This document shows, piece by piece, positions 40,201-50,514 of a DNA stretch of 64,000 nt. The translations under genes and the position numbers were made by a program. Every line of letters starts with the position of its first letter. Position 1 is the stretch's first letter. Source of the stretch: Psoroptes ovis (lineage: Eukaryota; Arthropoda; Arachnida; Sarcoptiformes; Psoroptidae); the NCBI GenBank assembly GCA_002943765.1, contig PQWQ01000001.1, positions 4,313,501 to 4,377,500 on the forward strand. The letters run 5' to 3'. Under the pieces are notes generated by a model, which saw only the letters and a list, made by a program, of their open reading frames with translations, ran no database searches and had not been told where the DNA came from.

Positions 40201-42753
40201 ATTCAAAGGTAAGATAGTGAGGTAAGGTGAGGTGTTCTTACTTTCGAAGCTTGTATTTTGCACACAAATTATAAGTTATTATTTGTAATTATTATTTTGA
40301 AGAAGAAAGAAATTCAAAATAATTTTGATCGTTAAATAAATGGTGTGAGCCTGTGTGTGTGCATATATGTATGAGATTCAGTGATTTCTCTTGGTTTTTT
40401 GTGTGTTGCATGAAATTCAAATTTGTATGTGATCAAGTCGTTTGTATGTATGAAGCTTCAGGTCTTCTATTCAATGCATCTATGCATTACTGCATCTGAA
40501 GACCTTGGTCAATCATTGTTTTGATGATTGCTTTGTTTTTTGAGTTTTATTCCATGAAAATAATGGTTTATTTCATGAATTAAATGAATACATGAATGTA
40601 TTTGTGCTTGTATGTGTATGTATATCGACTATACATTCATTATCTTCATTTGGTCATGGTTTTTTTTCGGTGTATGCATTCAGAGTGTTTTGTGTAAGGT
40701 CAAAGGTTCTTTTTTGATTTTTTTTAAAGATTTTCTTTGGAAGATTTTTCTCGTTCAGAATTGAACAGGTATTTATGATTATATATTGATAATGATTAAT
40801 TGAATGAATTAAATGAGAAATCAGTGAAAAGTTTGAAGAGAAAAACAAAGGTGAGAAAAAGGCGTTCCATGTGTCAGGTGTAGCTTGGGTAAAAAAATGG
40901 GTAACCTGCAGCGAGAAGATTGTTCAGCATCATCAATGGAGAAAATACCTGACTGACTAATAATCATATTCTGATTGTTTATGTATCTTAAAATATGAAT
41001 TGCCGACAATCGACCATTCGTCAAGGATGAAAGTAAATCAAAAAACAAAGATGAAAAGGAATTGAATCGTTCTTTTTTATTGTTCTTATCGAAAGTTTTT
41101 TTGTTTTCTTTTAATGATAATAATGATGATGATGGTAATGGTAATAATGAAGATGAACAAATCAATAAATGATGAATCAAATTTGTATGACAAGTGTTGG
41201 CTATTGTGTATTGCATTATATTGATTCGGTATTTATGAAAGATTTCGAAGTTTTTTGAGAGAGGAACACAGGTAAAATACAGGTGAAAAAATTAATAATA
41301 ACTTATGATTATTAATCAATAATTTAAGATAATAATGATTTCGATCTTAACAAAATATGAATTTTGTGTTATTATCATTATTAGAGTATGATTATAATTA
41401 TAATTGTTTTTTTCTATTTTCAATTCTTCAGATCGAACAGCTTTAATGGATTCATATTTGAATATAATTGATGATGGACAATTGCAACAGCAGCAACAGC
41501 AACAACAAATAATATCTAATAGTGATTCATCAACATTTGATGATTCAATTTTATTTTCAAACAATAATAATAATATCGATAGAAATATTAATAATGGTAA
41601 TAGCAATATGACATCAAATACATATCATCTGTTACCATTATATATATCAATGTTGATCATTGTTGTATTTACATTTTGTATATATGCATTATTACAATTA
41701 AAATGTAATAATAATCATCAAAATAATTACAATCATAATCATCAAATACATTCGAATAATAATAATCTCAATTCATTAATATTACGTTGTAATAATAATA
41801 ATCAATCTAAACATATTATCGATAATGTTGGAAATAATCAACAAAAATTGTTATATACAACAACAACAACAGCATCATCACCATCATCTTTCAATAATTG
41901 TATCAACAATGAACAGTTATCATGTATACATTATCATAATCAACATCATCAACCATATAACATTCCAAAATGGTTATCGAATCAAACACAAAATGATCTA
42001 TTTCCATCATATACTAATTATAATTATGATGATATTAATTTTTTTAGATCATCATCTTTGAATAAAAATGAATCATTATTATTGTTATCATCATCATCAT
42101 CGGCGAAAAAATTGAATAATAATAATAATAATGGCAAAAAATCATTTAATAATTTTTTCATTAATAATTTATATAATAATGATAATACTTCAAAATTGAA
42201 TACAAAATCTACAACACCAGCTAAATCAACACTGAATTCAATACAATCAATACCATTGATTAGTGATGATGTTGAACATTTAACCATTGAAATACGACAA
42301 GCATTGGAAAATATGCTCGGAAAAGATTCAGAATTATGGCGTCTGTTGGCCATTGAATTAGGTATTAAATTTGTTGATTTCTAAATCATATGAAATATTT
42401 AAATTTTATCTTTTATTTTAGGATATGATGAAAAACATCTGATACAATTCGAAACCAAAGCAACAACAATGATTAATGGATCGAAAATGATCGATACATT
42501 CAAAGCTATACGTTTATTATTGTTAGATTGGTCATCACAAATGACAACATCATCTGATAATGATATTAATCATAATCATCATCAGCAACAGCAACAATCA
42601 TTATCATATGAAAATCAAAATTTTGGTCCACCAAGTTTAGCAACATTGAGCAATGCATTAATACGTATTGGTCGTGTTGATTGTGCTCGTATTGTACTTC
42701 GACAAAATTATCAACAACAACAACAGCAGCAGCAACAACAACAAAAGAAATAA
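37202..42753 (+). CDS. TNF receptor superfamily member with death domain
   Basis: Type I membrane receptor for a TNF-family or neurotrophin-like ligand. Exons 37202-37832, 38791-38916, 39002-39046, 41432-42361 and 42422-42753, in frame, 687 residues. It has a signal peptide (hydrophobic LMIILSSFVITLTL near residues 9-22), an Asn/Ser/Thr-rich spacer with many N-glycosylation sequons, then three cysteine-rich domains (about 140-267; for example CSDCLTKCPSN, CKQCSECPSGYG, CIPCTKCGPN), a transmembrane helix (about 334-357), a long Asn-rich cytoplasmic linker, and a death domain (about 545-670; LWRLLAIELG, AIRLLLLDWSS, LIRIGRVDCARIV). The tail is poly-Gln. The death domain makes it closer in layout to NGFR/p75NTR or EDAR types than to Drosophila wengen. 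The specific orthologue cannot be named. Confidence 0.9.
37994..38023. repeat. 12-bp perfect inverted repeat in TNFR intron 1
   Basis: ATTTTACCATGG (37994-38005) and CCATGGTAAAAT (38012-38023) form a perfect stem with a 6-base loop. It lies at the edge of a GC-richer block that runs to about 38215 (with GCCGGCCG near 38143), inside the 958-base intron 37833-38790. The block could be an inserted element. Confidence 0.6.
39390..39431. repeat. 19-bp perfect hairpin in TNFR intron 3
   Basis: The arm 39390-39408 (TTTCGCATCGTTTGATGAT) and its exact reverse complement 39413-39431 are separated by a 4-base loop. It lies in the 2.4 kb intron 39047-41431. A perfect stem of this length with C and G in it is unlikely to be chance in such an A/T-rich context. 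Confidence 0.75.
40005..40071. repeat. 21-bp perfect inverted repeat with 25-base loop in TNFR intron 3
   Basis: The arm 40005-40025 (starts GATGATTGTCGATGATGAT) is exactly complementary to 40051-40071, with the loop at 40026-40050. Size and shape resemble a microRNA precursor, but part of the stem is GAT-repeat, which makes pairing easier by chance. No exon was seen in the rest of the intron. Confidence 0.7.
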
Positions 42754-43132
42754 CAATCATAGCAATAAAAAGTGAAATGTGGATTGGAAGAAATGGAAAT
42801 TAAATAAATCTAATCATATGTTCATATGTAAACATTAAAATGTGTGAAATAATTCTCCCAATATTTTTTTTATTACTTGTGAATTCATATATTTTTATTA
42901 TTATCATTCTTTAATTGTGATTCAATGCAAACAACTCACTCATTCGTAATCATCTTTTTTTTGAAAATTTTCATTGAAACATCAAGCTTCCCCCGAAGAT
43001 GTTTCGTAACATATTTGTATTATTTTAAATTTTCATACTTATTTCTTGATTCTTCTTGTGTAAAATAAAATATTTTTCTTCGATTTTTAATTTTACCATC
43101 TTTTGCAAATTGACTGACATTGGAGAAGAATT
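42754..43132. other. Convergent 3' region of TNFR and Epac genes
   Basis: The 379 bases between two converging stop codons contain AATAAA-type signals for the plus strand (about 42770 and 42801) and TTTATT words serving the minus strand (near 42867). I see no gene. Confidence 0.7.
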
Positions 43133-46100
43133 TCAAAGTTTACGATGTTCTAAACAATATGATAATTGCATCAAACGTTTTTGATTATCAATCACTTTGA
43201 TTTGATCAAAATATTCTTGTAATAAATTTGGAAAATTCATTTTCTTCATCGATAATGTTGCCGGTGATTGTATTTGAAATGAGCCTGATTTACAATCTTG
43301 TATCATACGCAGTGTTTGTGTTAATAGATGCTGCATTGTAAAATGATATGAATATAATTTAGATTAGAATCAGAGATATAAAATTTGTCTGGAAAGAATA
43401 TTTACCATTTTTTCAAAATTAACCAGCCCTTGATCCACGAACGTTTTGTTACCTTCATGCAAGATTGTCATATCTTTAATCAATAATGGTACAAACGGTA
43501 TCATTGGTGGATCGAATTTAGATAATAACAAACGATAACGACGATAATTACGTGATGAATCAATCAATGATTCATATTGTGTGAATATTATTTTCACTTT
43601 ATTATGCAGTTTTTCCCATGTTTGTGTTAAACGACTTATGGCAACATTACTCAAACCGATGATTATGGCAAAAAATGTATTTAAATTTTTATATTCTTTA
43701 CAACTGCGCAGGTAAAATAATGGAATATCAATGATTAAAATCCTTTATACATTTGAAATAATCAATACTTACTATCCAGCAATTTTAATCAATTTTTTCA
43801 ATATCTGTACCCGACGTGATAATGATTTTTCCAACAATACTTCAGTTATTGTCCAATATTGTAATTCATTAAAATTACGGCGACATAAATCAAGATTGGC
43901 TGTGATTTCATTAAAATTATGACGACCAAATACAACATAAATAAATTCATATGGATTAATGTTGAAAAATAATTTCCATGTTTGTTGTGTTAAATAATAT
44001 GCAATTTCTTGTGATGAAAATGATTCCAACTTGAATATGGTTCCAATTTGTATACCTTCTTGTTCAGGCAAGATGGTCAATGCATCTAAATGATCTTTAT
44101 GTGATATGAAAATACGGCCATTCAATGATAATGTCGTAGCGATATTCAATTCAGTTTCATTGAATATATATCGTTCTATGGTGATGTATGGATAAAAGTT
44201 AAAATAAATTAGCGAAATTCAATGATCAAATAAATATTTTGAAAATTACCATTATCAGATTTCAATTCAACCAATGTATAATCAACGGCATTCTCTAGAT
44301 TCAATTTTTCTGCCGCTAGATTACGTATTATTTCGGCTTTTGTATCGATTGTTGTTTTTATTGTTGTATATGTATGATCAGCACAAAATAAACGACAAAT
44401 TACTTGAAAATATTCGAGAAAATTGATTATTAAACACAGGTTTTCAATTTTAAATCATTAATCTTACTTTCATCAAATTCTTTGATAGCGGATAATTTAA
44501 ATATTTTTTCCATTTCATTCGGTATTTTATTCAACAATGATTCATTGATATTCGACATACGACGAATTGTGTTTGAATTATCAGCTTTATAAACAATTAC
44601 ACCTCTCATTTCTAAATTTATGTTATAACTTATTACAGAGAAAATAATGGAATTAAATAACAATATTAATCAATAATAATGAACCATACTTTTCTTTAAT
44701 ATCTTTAATATTTTTCAATGCTTTCAATTCGGTTTCAAATTGATTATCATATTTAAGATTATCTTTTTCCATCAGATCAATCAATTCATTAAGGAATATC
44801 CATACAATTTTACAATTGAGAAATGCATCACCACTAATTTTAAACCATAACAATATAAACCGGGTGACACGTTTTTTATTTTCAACAATATAATCTTCCA
44901 TTTGACGAAAATTTGATTCATCAATTTTATAATGTCTAATAATTGAAGATGCAAAACATAAATTTGAAATCAATATTGATAAATCAATGATATTACTTAC
45001 CTTAACAATAAATTTGTCATATGTTTCCATGTGATAAATACTGGAAAAGTCAATAGAAAATCTTCGAATAAACTTTCTTTATTGAATTGTTCTTCAAAAT
45101 TAATATTATTCATTCGTGTTTCAAGTAAATAATCGATTACTTTTTCTGGTGTACCGGCCATTACCATATATTTAAAATTCTGGGATTCATTATTGGCATT
45201 ATTGTTGGCACTATTATTATTGTTATTATCAAATGCATCATCAGTTATACTTTTCTTCAATTTCTTTATGGGCATTTTTTGTAATATCAATACTTCTTTA
45301 CCACATTCTTTCAATCGTACAATTGATGCTTCATTATCTTTCAGAATACGATCAAAATGTATTTTATCGACACGTAAAAATTGACAATCATATTCATTCG
45401 TGATGATTGTTGCTGCACGCGGTGCTTCGTTGACCAAAGCTAATTTACCAAAATCATCACCTTCATGCAATGTACAAACAATACCTTTCGATGCTATTAC
45501 AACATTAACACTTCCTTTCAAGATGATATACCAACAGGTACCACGATCGCCTTGTTTGAACACTATTTGATCGAATAGAATCTAAAGTTATTTTAAGAAT
45601 AAAATTTGTAGAAAAAACTCACAAGTTGTTGATTTATTTTCAATCGATTCAAATGCAATGACTGATGATAATTCTTTTTTGACCGTATTGGATAGATGTG
45701 AAAATGCTTTGATATTCATTATTTCTTCATAAACAATATCGATATCATCATCAGTACGATTTTCCGGTGGTTTACGCAAAATTTGTCTCAATATTGCACC
45801 TGGTGCTAATTGCAACAAATATTGTATATTTTCATTCAAATAATCACCAATCCTATTACTATCTTCCAATGATACATTTTGCTGAAATAAATTGATTAAT
45901 GCTTGCGACTTTTCATCATCAACATCATCGAAACAAAAACGATAAAATACATAACGATCTTTAAATGAATTTTCATTTTCATTCGTGATTGGTGGATAAA
46001 CACAATAAATGACTTTATTTTCAAACAATACTTGATAAATGGATTCGGCTTGTTTCCGTGAACGTACTTTCATACGACTTGATGTCATCGTAACATTGAT

Positions 46101-47131
46101 GATCCAATCGGTCAATTCGGAACCAATGCAACAATTATCGAAAATTTCCGATGTGGATGGATGTTTACGGTCACGTATTAAATGTGGTGCTGTTTGTTGT
46201 ATACGTAAACGTATTATCCAACCAGCATGCATTAATTTCAATGCATTTTCCGATAATTTTATTTCATTATTTTCATTGTCATCATTATTGTTACCGTTGT
46301 TGATATTATCATTTGCATCATTATCATTAGTATTATCCAATGATGACCGTTTTGTTGATGTTTGTTCCTGTTGTTGTTGTGATTGTTGAATCCTTGAAGA
46401 TTTTCCTGGTTCCGCTTGATTTGTTGAAATAGCATTTGTATTAGCAATTTGCTGATGTTGCTGATCAGATCGTTGTTGTTGTTGTTGACTTTGTGATTGA
46501 CCATGTTTTTGTTGTTGGTCATTATTATTCAATCCATTCAATGAAAATGGTGATGTTATTATTTCTTCCATAAAATGTGAACTTTTTTGCCAAATATCTT
46601 GAAATTGTTGCTTTGGCACACGTAGCAATGTACAAGGTTCATTCGATATAACACTAACTGAATGATAGCCATTATTCAATACACATTCACCGAATGCTGT
46701 ACCAGAACCAAGTGTACAAACAGTAACAATATCTTTACGTTTACCAGTATGTGTTATTTGTACATCTAATGATCCATATATCAATGAATACCAATTTAAT
46801 GCTTCATCACCTTGTTTATATACTTTGAATATATTTTTAAATCAGTCATTTGAATCAATATTTAATTCAAAAATCAAAAACAAATACATACAAACAACAC
46901 CTTTTTCAATATGTTCAATAATGGCAACAAAACATAATTGTTGTATGACGGAAGGATGTACACGTCGAAATAATTTAAATGTTTTCAATTTTTTATAAAT
47001 AATTTCCAAATCTTCATCAGTGCGTTCACTTGTTCTGCAATCAAAAGAAGATAAAAGATATTATTGATACACGATTCAAAACAATAATTAATTTACTTTT
47101 TATCCAATGATTTAATCCATTCGGCGAGCAT
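43133..47131 (-). CDS. Epac: Epac-type cAMP-activated Rap guanine nucleotide exchange factor
   Basis: Activates Rap1/Rap2 on cAMP binding. Exons: 47131-47097, 47034-46892, 46822-45623, 45562-45001, 44935-44690, 44604-44468, 44402-44250, 44175-43773, 43703-43406, 43330-43133, closing in frame at 1124 residues; the 44604 acceptor is the least certain. Domains in order: first cyclic-nucleotide-binding domain (about 20-140), a Gln/Asn linker, DEP (about 230-330), second CNB (about 400-510), REM, RA-like (HTYTTIKTTID) and the CDC25 GEF domain (EQEGIQIGTIFKLES, GLSNVAISRLTQTWEKL, LLIKDMTILHEGN). Two CNBs make it Epac2/RAPGEF4-like in layout. The second CNB has an intact phosphate-binding cassette (FGKLALVNEAPRAAT); the first lacks the arginine. 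Confidence 0.95.
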
Positions 47132-47730
47132 TTTGTTAATTTTTTGGCACAAAATAATCGTTTGATAATGAATCAAAATTCAAATTATCAGAAATCCATC
47201 AATGATCCATGATTGGAGAACGTATTGATTAACAAAAATTTGTAAACAAAAAAATGGCTCCAATATCAACAATATCGATTCTATATACATCCGAAAATTC
47301 CAAGACCTGACTATATATAAAGGTAGACATTTTAATTTTCATATAGAATTTGGAAAATAAATGGAAAAATGGTAAATGGAGCTAAATATTGTTTGAAATA
47401 AATGAAGATGGCTCTTATCATTTCAATGGTTTGCTACCATCCTTGTGATATGATTTGAAATTTAAAATTTAAAATTCTTTGATAATCTAATTAGAAAATC
47501 TGTTTGGAATTATTAACTGTGCAAACAAACTGGGTCAACAACTGGTTTTTTCTCTCATCTCACTTGGTGCATACATGAAACAATAGTCTTCGGAAGAGCT
47601 TTTCTCTTTTTTTTGAATTAAATTGAATTCTGACTATCAGGTAACAGGTCTTGGAAAAGATATAAATATAGAAATGATTTTCCAACATACAATGTTTCAT
47701 TCATTTTTATGCACTCTTGACGTAAATCAA
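47132..47730. other. Divergent intergenic region between Epac and GH19 genes
   Basis: The 599 bases between head-to-head genes. A TATA-like TATATAAAG lies at 47314-47322 on the plus strand, about 410 bases before the chosen GH19 start. That is far for a TATA box unless the first exon is mostly 5' UTR or another intron intervenes. No ORF is supported, although the GH19 first frame is open from about 47623. Confidence 0.45.
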
Positions 47731-48914
47731 ATGATGATTTGTAAATTTTTAATTTTAGCTTTTGTGATCTATGAATGTAATTGTAGTACATACAATGAAA
47801 AAGGTATATTAAATTGCACGTGTTTTAAATAAATGAATTTATATAAATTCAATTTTTTTTTACTCACAGAAAAACCAATAATTACGTGGAAAGAATTCAA
47901 AGATTCATTGACATCTAATCAATATCCTGAACCAACTTTGGAAAAATATGAGACAGTGCTACGCTTAGCCAAGGATTTCGGTATTACCGATAAAAATGAA
48001 ATGGCAATGTTTTTGGCACAAGTTTATTGGGAATCGATAGGTTTACAGGTGATATTTAATGATTTTTTTTCAATTCATTTAATTCTAATTTACCTTTACC
48101 GAGTAGCATACGAAAGAAATTGCTTGTGTCAAAACACAATGTCCAAATAATTATCGTACTGGCCGAGAAAAAGAAGGACATTATTATTATGGTCGTGGTT
48201 ATATACAGCTCACTTGGATTGAAAATTATGCAAATTGTTCATTAGACCTATACGGTGATATGCGCCTGGTTGATAATCCGGATTTAGTTTCCGACACTGA
48301 AGAAGGTGCATGGGGCTCTGCATTTTGGTATTGGACTAAATATGTTCATGACATACCTGAAGTAAGTTGGAAAATGAAATAATAATTACTGTCAAGTCAT
48401 TAACATTTACTAATTTTCTTTGAATTACCAGATAAGAGATGGTGAATTCGGTCATTCAACTATGGCAATTAATGGTCCATTAGAATGTAATGGACCATAC
48501 AAGATTAAAGCATTTAAACGTTTTGTAATTTATTCAAAAATATATGAAGTATTCAAATTATCGAAACCATCACCAAAACAAAATGGATGCTATCCAATGA
48601 TCAATATTGATGATTTACTATCGAATAAAGATTTCATCAATGATGACATTAATGAAACACCATATTTTGATGTTTGTAAACCAATCGGAATGTATCGTAA
48701 TCAAATAGGAATGTATCATTGGTGTAATGATAATTGTAATGCTGAAGATCCAAATTGTCCTGAAGATATGTGCAAATGTTCGGATGAATTACATCGTTAT
48801 CATTCAATAATGAATGAAAGAAAATCATTAAAATCATTAGCAACATCATCTACAACAACAACAACGACGACGACAACAACAATTAAACCAAAAATTTTTA
48901 AATTTAAACCTTAA
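47731..48914 (+). CDS. Secreted family GH19 chitinase-like enzyme
   Basis: Glycoside hydrolase family 19 (endochitinase/lysozyme-like fold), expected to cleave chitin or related GlcNAc polymers outside the cell. Exons 47731-47803, 47870-48048, 48107-48361 and 48432-48914, in frame, 329 residues. The start was chosen for a clean signal peptide (MMICKFLILAFVIYECNC). Catalytic domain about residues 30-210: FLAQVYWESIGL with the likely acid Glu79, a second Glu at 88 (nine residues on, as in loop-poor GH19s), the signature YYYGRGYIQLTW, NPDLVSDTEEGAWGSAFWYW and AINGPLEC. The usual His before the first catalytic Glu is Trp here. A six-cysteine module (about 251-285) and a Thr-rich tail follow. It has introns, so it is a resident nuclear gene. 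Confidence 0.88.
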
Positions 48915-48934
48915 TCAAATGATGTTCATTTTTG

Positions 48935-48940
48935 AATAAA
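48935..48940 (+). terminator. Poly(A) signal AATAAA after the GH19 gene
   Basis: A canonical AATAAA begins 21 bases after the stop codon of the GH19 gene, in a spacer of only about 220 bases before the next gene on the same strand. Confidence 0.6.
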
Positions 48941-49137
48941 GAAAATTAAAATTAATAAACAAACACATATATTTTTTGTTGATTCAAAGAATAAAATTAA
49001 TAATTTGAATTTTACTCATCAAACACATTTTCAATGCTTTGTCAATGACTACAAATAGTCGATAAATATTGAAAAATCTGTCATTTATTTTGTAAATTTT
49101 TTTGAATCGTTAATTTTGAATTTTTCGTATCTTAAAC

Positions 49138-50014
49138 ATGTATGAATACATCTTTCCTTTGCGTAAGCAACATTTGGACCGATTACGATTGAATACTGTG
49201 AGTATTTCTTGAGGTTTCTTGAAATTTCAAATTCATTATTTTTTATTCGATTTTATTTACAATCAAGGACACTAATAATTCCAATCATTGGGTTTATAAT
49301 TTATCGTTCATTGAATATGATGATGAAGATGAAGATAACAATGATATGATGGTCAAAGGTGATAATAATTGTGCTAAAACATCGGAAAATATTTCATTAA
49401 TATCACCAGATTCATCATATCAAACAATGATCGAAAAAAGTGATAATGAATCAACATTAATGTCGAATAATTATTCATTGAATACATCGTCGTTTGTGTA
49501 TATGGATCCAAAATGTTTGAATAAACCAAAATTACTGCAACAAACACCTGAAAATCAATTACCGTCAAAAACAAATGATACGAAACAACAATCGATAATT
49601 TTACCGAAACAAAATGAATCTAAACCAAAATGCAACGAAGATAATGACGGAATATTTATTGACATTGAAATCGGTAACGATTCGAATCGTATGGAAATGA
49701 AATCAAAATTAAAACAATCAAAATCGATTGAATCGAAAAATCCGAAATTAAAAGTATCGACAACTGGTGCAACAACAACAACATCGACAACAATATCATT
49801 GAAATTATATTATGCATTTCAAATATTATTCATTTTAATATTTTTACTACTGTTGATATTCATATTCATATTAATATTACAACAATCATTACTTACCGAT
49901 AATGAGCAACATGACAGAATCGATGGTCCAAATATCAATGATTTTTATTATCATTATTATCAGCAGCAACAACATCCAAATTTACCGACAAATTATCAGC
50001 CATTTTTACATTGA
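49138..50014 (+). CDS. Unrecognised single-pass membrane protein, tail near C-terminus
   Basis: Two exons, 49138-49197 and 49268-50014, joined in phase 0, 268 residues. The first exon gives MYEYIFPLRKQHLDRLRLNT. The second begins with an acidic patch (EYDDEDEDNND) and continues as a polar Ser/Lys/Asn/Gln-rich domain. One strong hydrophobic helix (about 200-224, starting LYYAFQILFILIFLLLL) is preceded by a Thr-rich stretch and Lys residues and followed by a 40-residue Tyr/Gln-rich tail. There is no signal peptide, so the N-terminus is probably cytosolic (type II or near tail-anchored). The tail does not end in the PPPX of KASH proteins. No family was recognised. The second exon is firmer than the first. 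Confidence 0.6.
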
Positions 50015-50514
50015 TAACCGTTCATATCATTAGAACATTGACACTTTTGACAGCTGAATTAAATTAAATTGTAACATCCATCTCCTTTTTTTCGATATTT
50101 TTGATAATTTTATTTTTAAAAATCACAAATTTAAGAAAAAAAAAATAAAATAAAATTCACGATTAATTAATTATACTAAGCAAATTGATTGTTTTGTCGC
50201 CATGCACCGAATTAATTATCACATATTTTTTTTACTAAAAGATTCTTTCTTGAGTTAGTGTTTGTATCTGAAATTTGAAACAATCATTATAATGAGCATC
50301 TTGAACGATTAATTCTAATGGTGATTATATTTTTTCTCTGCATTTTGTTTTTGAATGTATACAAATTTAATTTGAATTAAAATCATTGAATGATGATCGA
50401 AAAAAAAAATTCTGAATCAAAATCAATTCGATGTATGTTTGTGTAGAAAAAAAAGCTGATAAAATTTGGCTAATTTGGGTTAATTTTGTTTTATGTAAAG
50501 ATCAAGAGTTCAAT
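50015..50514. other. Convergent intergenic spacer
   Basis: The 500 bases between the stop codon of the membrane-protein gene and that of thin contain AATAAA-type words for the plus strand near 50143-50152. The spacer is A/T-rich and I see no gene. Confidence 0.6.

Noticed and set aside
40821..41216. 131-codon minus-strand frame inside TNFR intron 3
   Set aside because: The composition looks random for A/T-rich DNA, there is no domain or supporting splice sites, and it lies inside an intron of the opposite strand.
44605..44612. Alternative Epac exon 6 acceptor at 44613 (MRG before VIVYK)
   Set aside because: It needs one leading base, whereas the upstream exon leaves two; the acceptor at 44605-44606 keeps frame. 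Transcript data could overturn this.
45563..45581. Alternative Epac acceptor at 45582 adding ILFDQIV before FKQGD
   Set aside because: It breaks the reading phase with the upstream exon, while the acceptor ending at 45563 restores phase and gives the exact family length before FKQGD.
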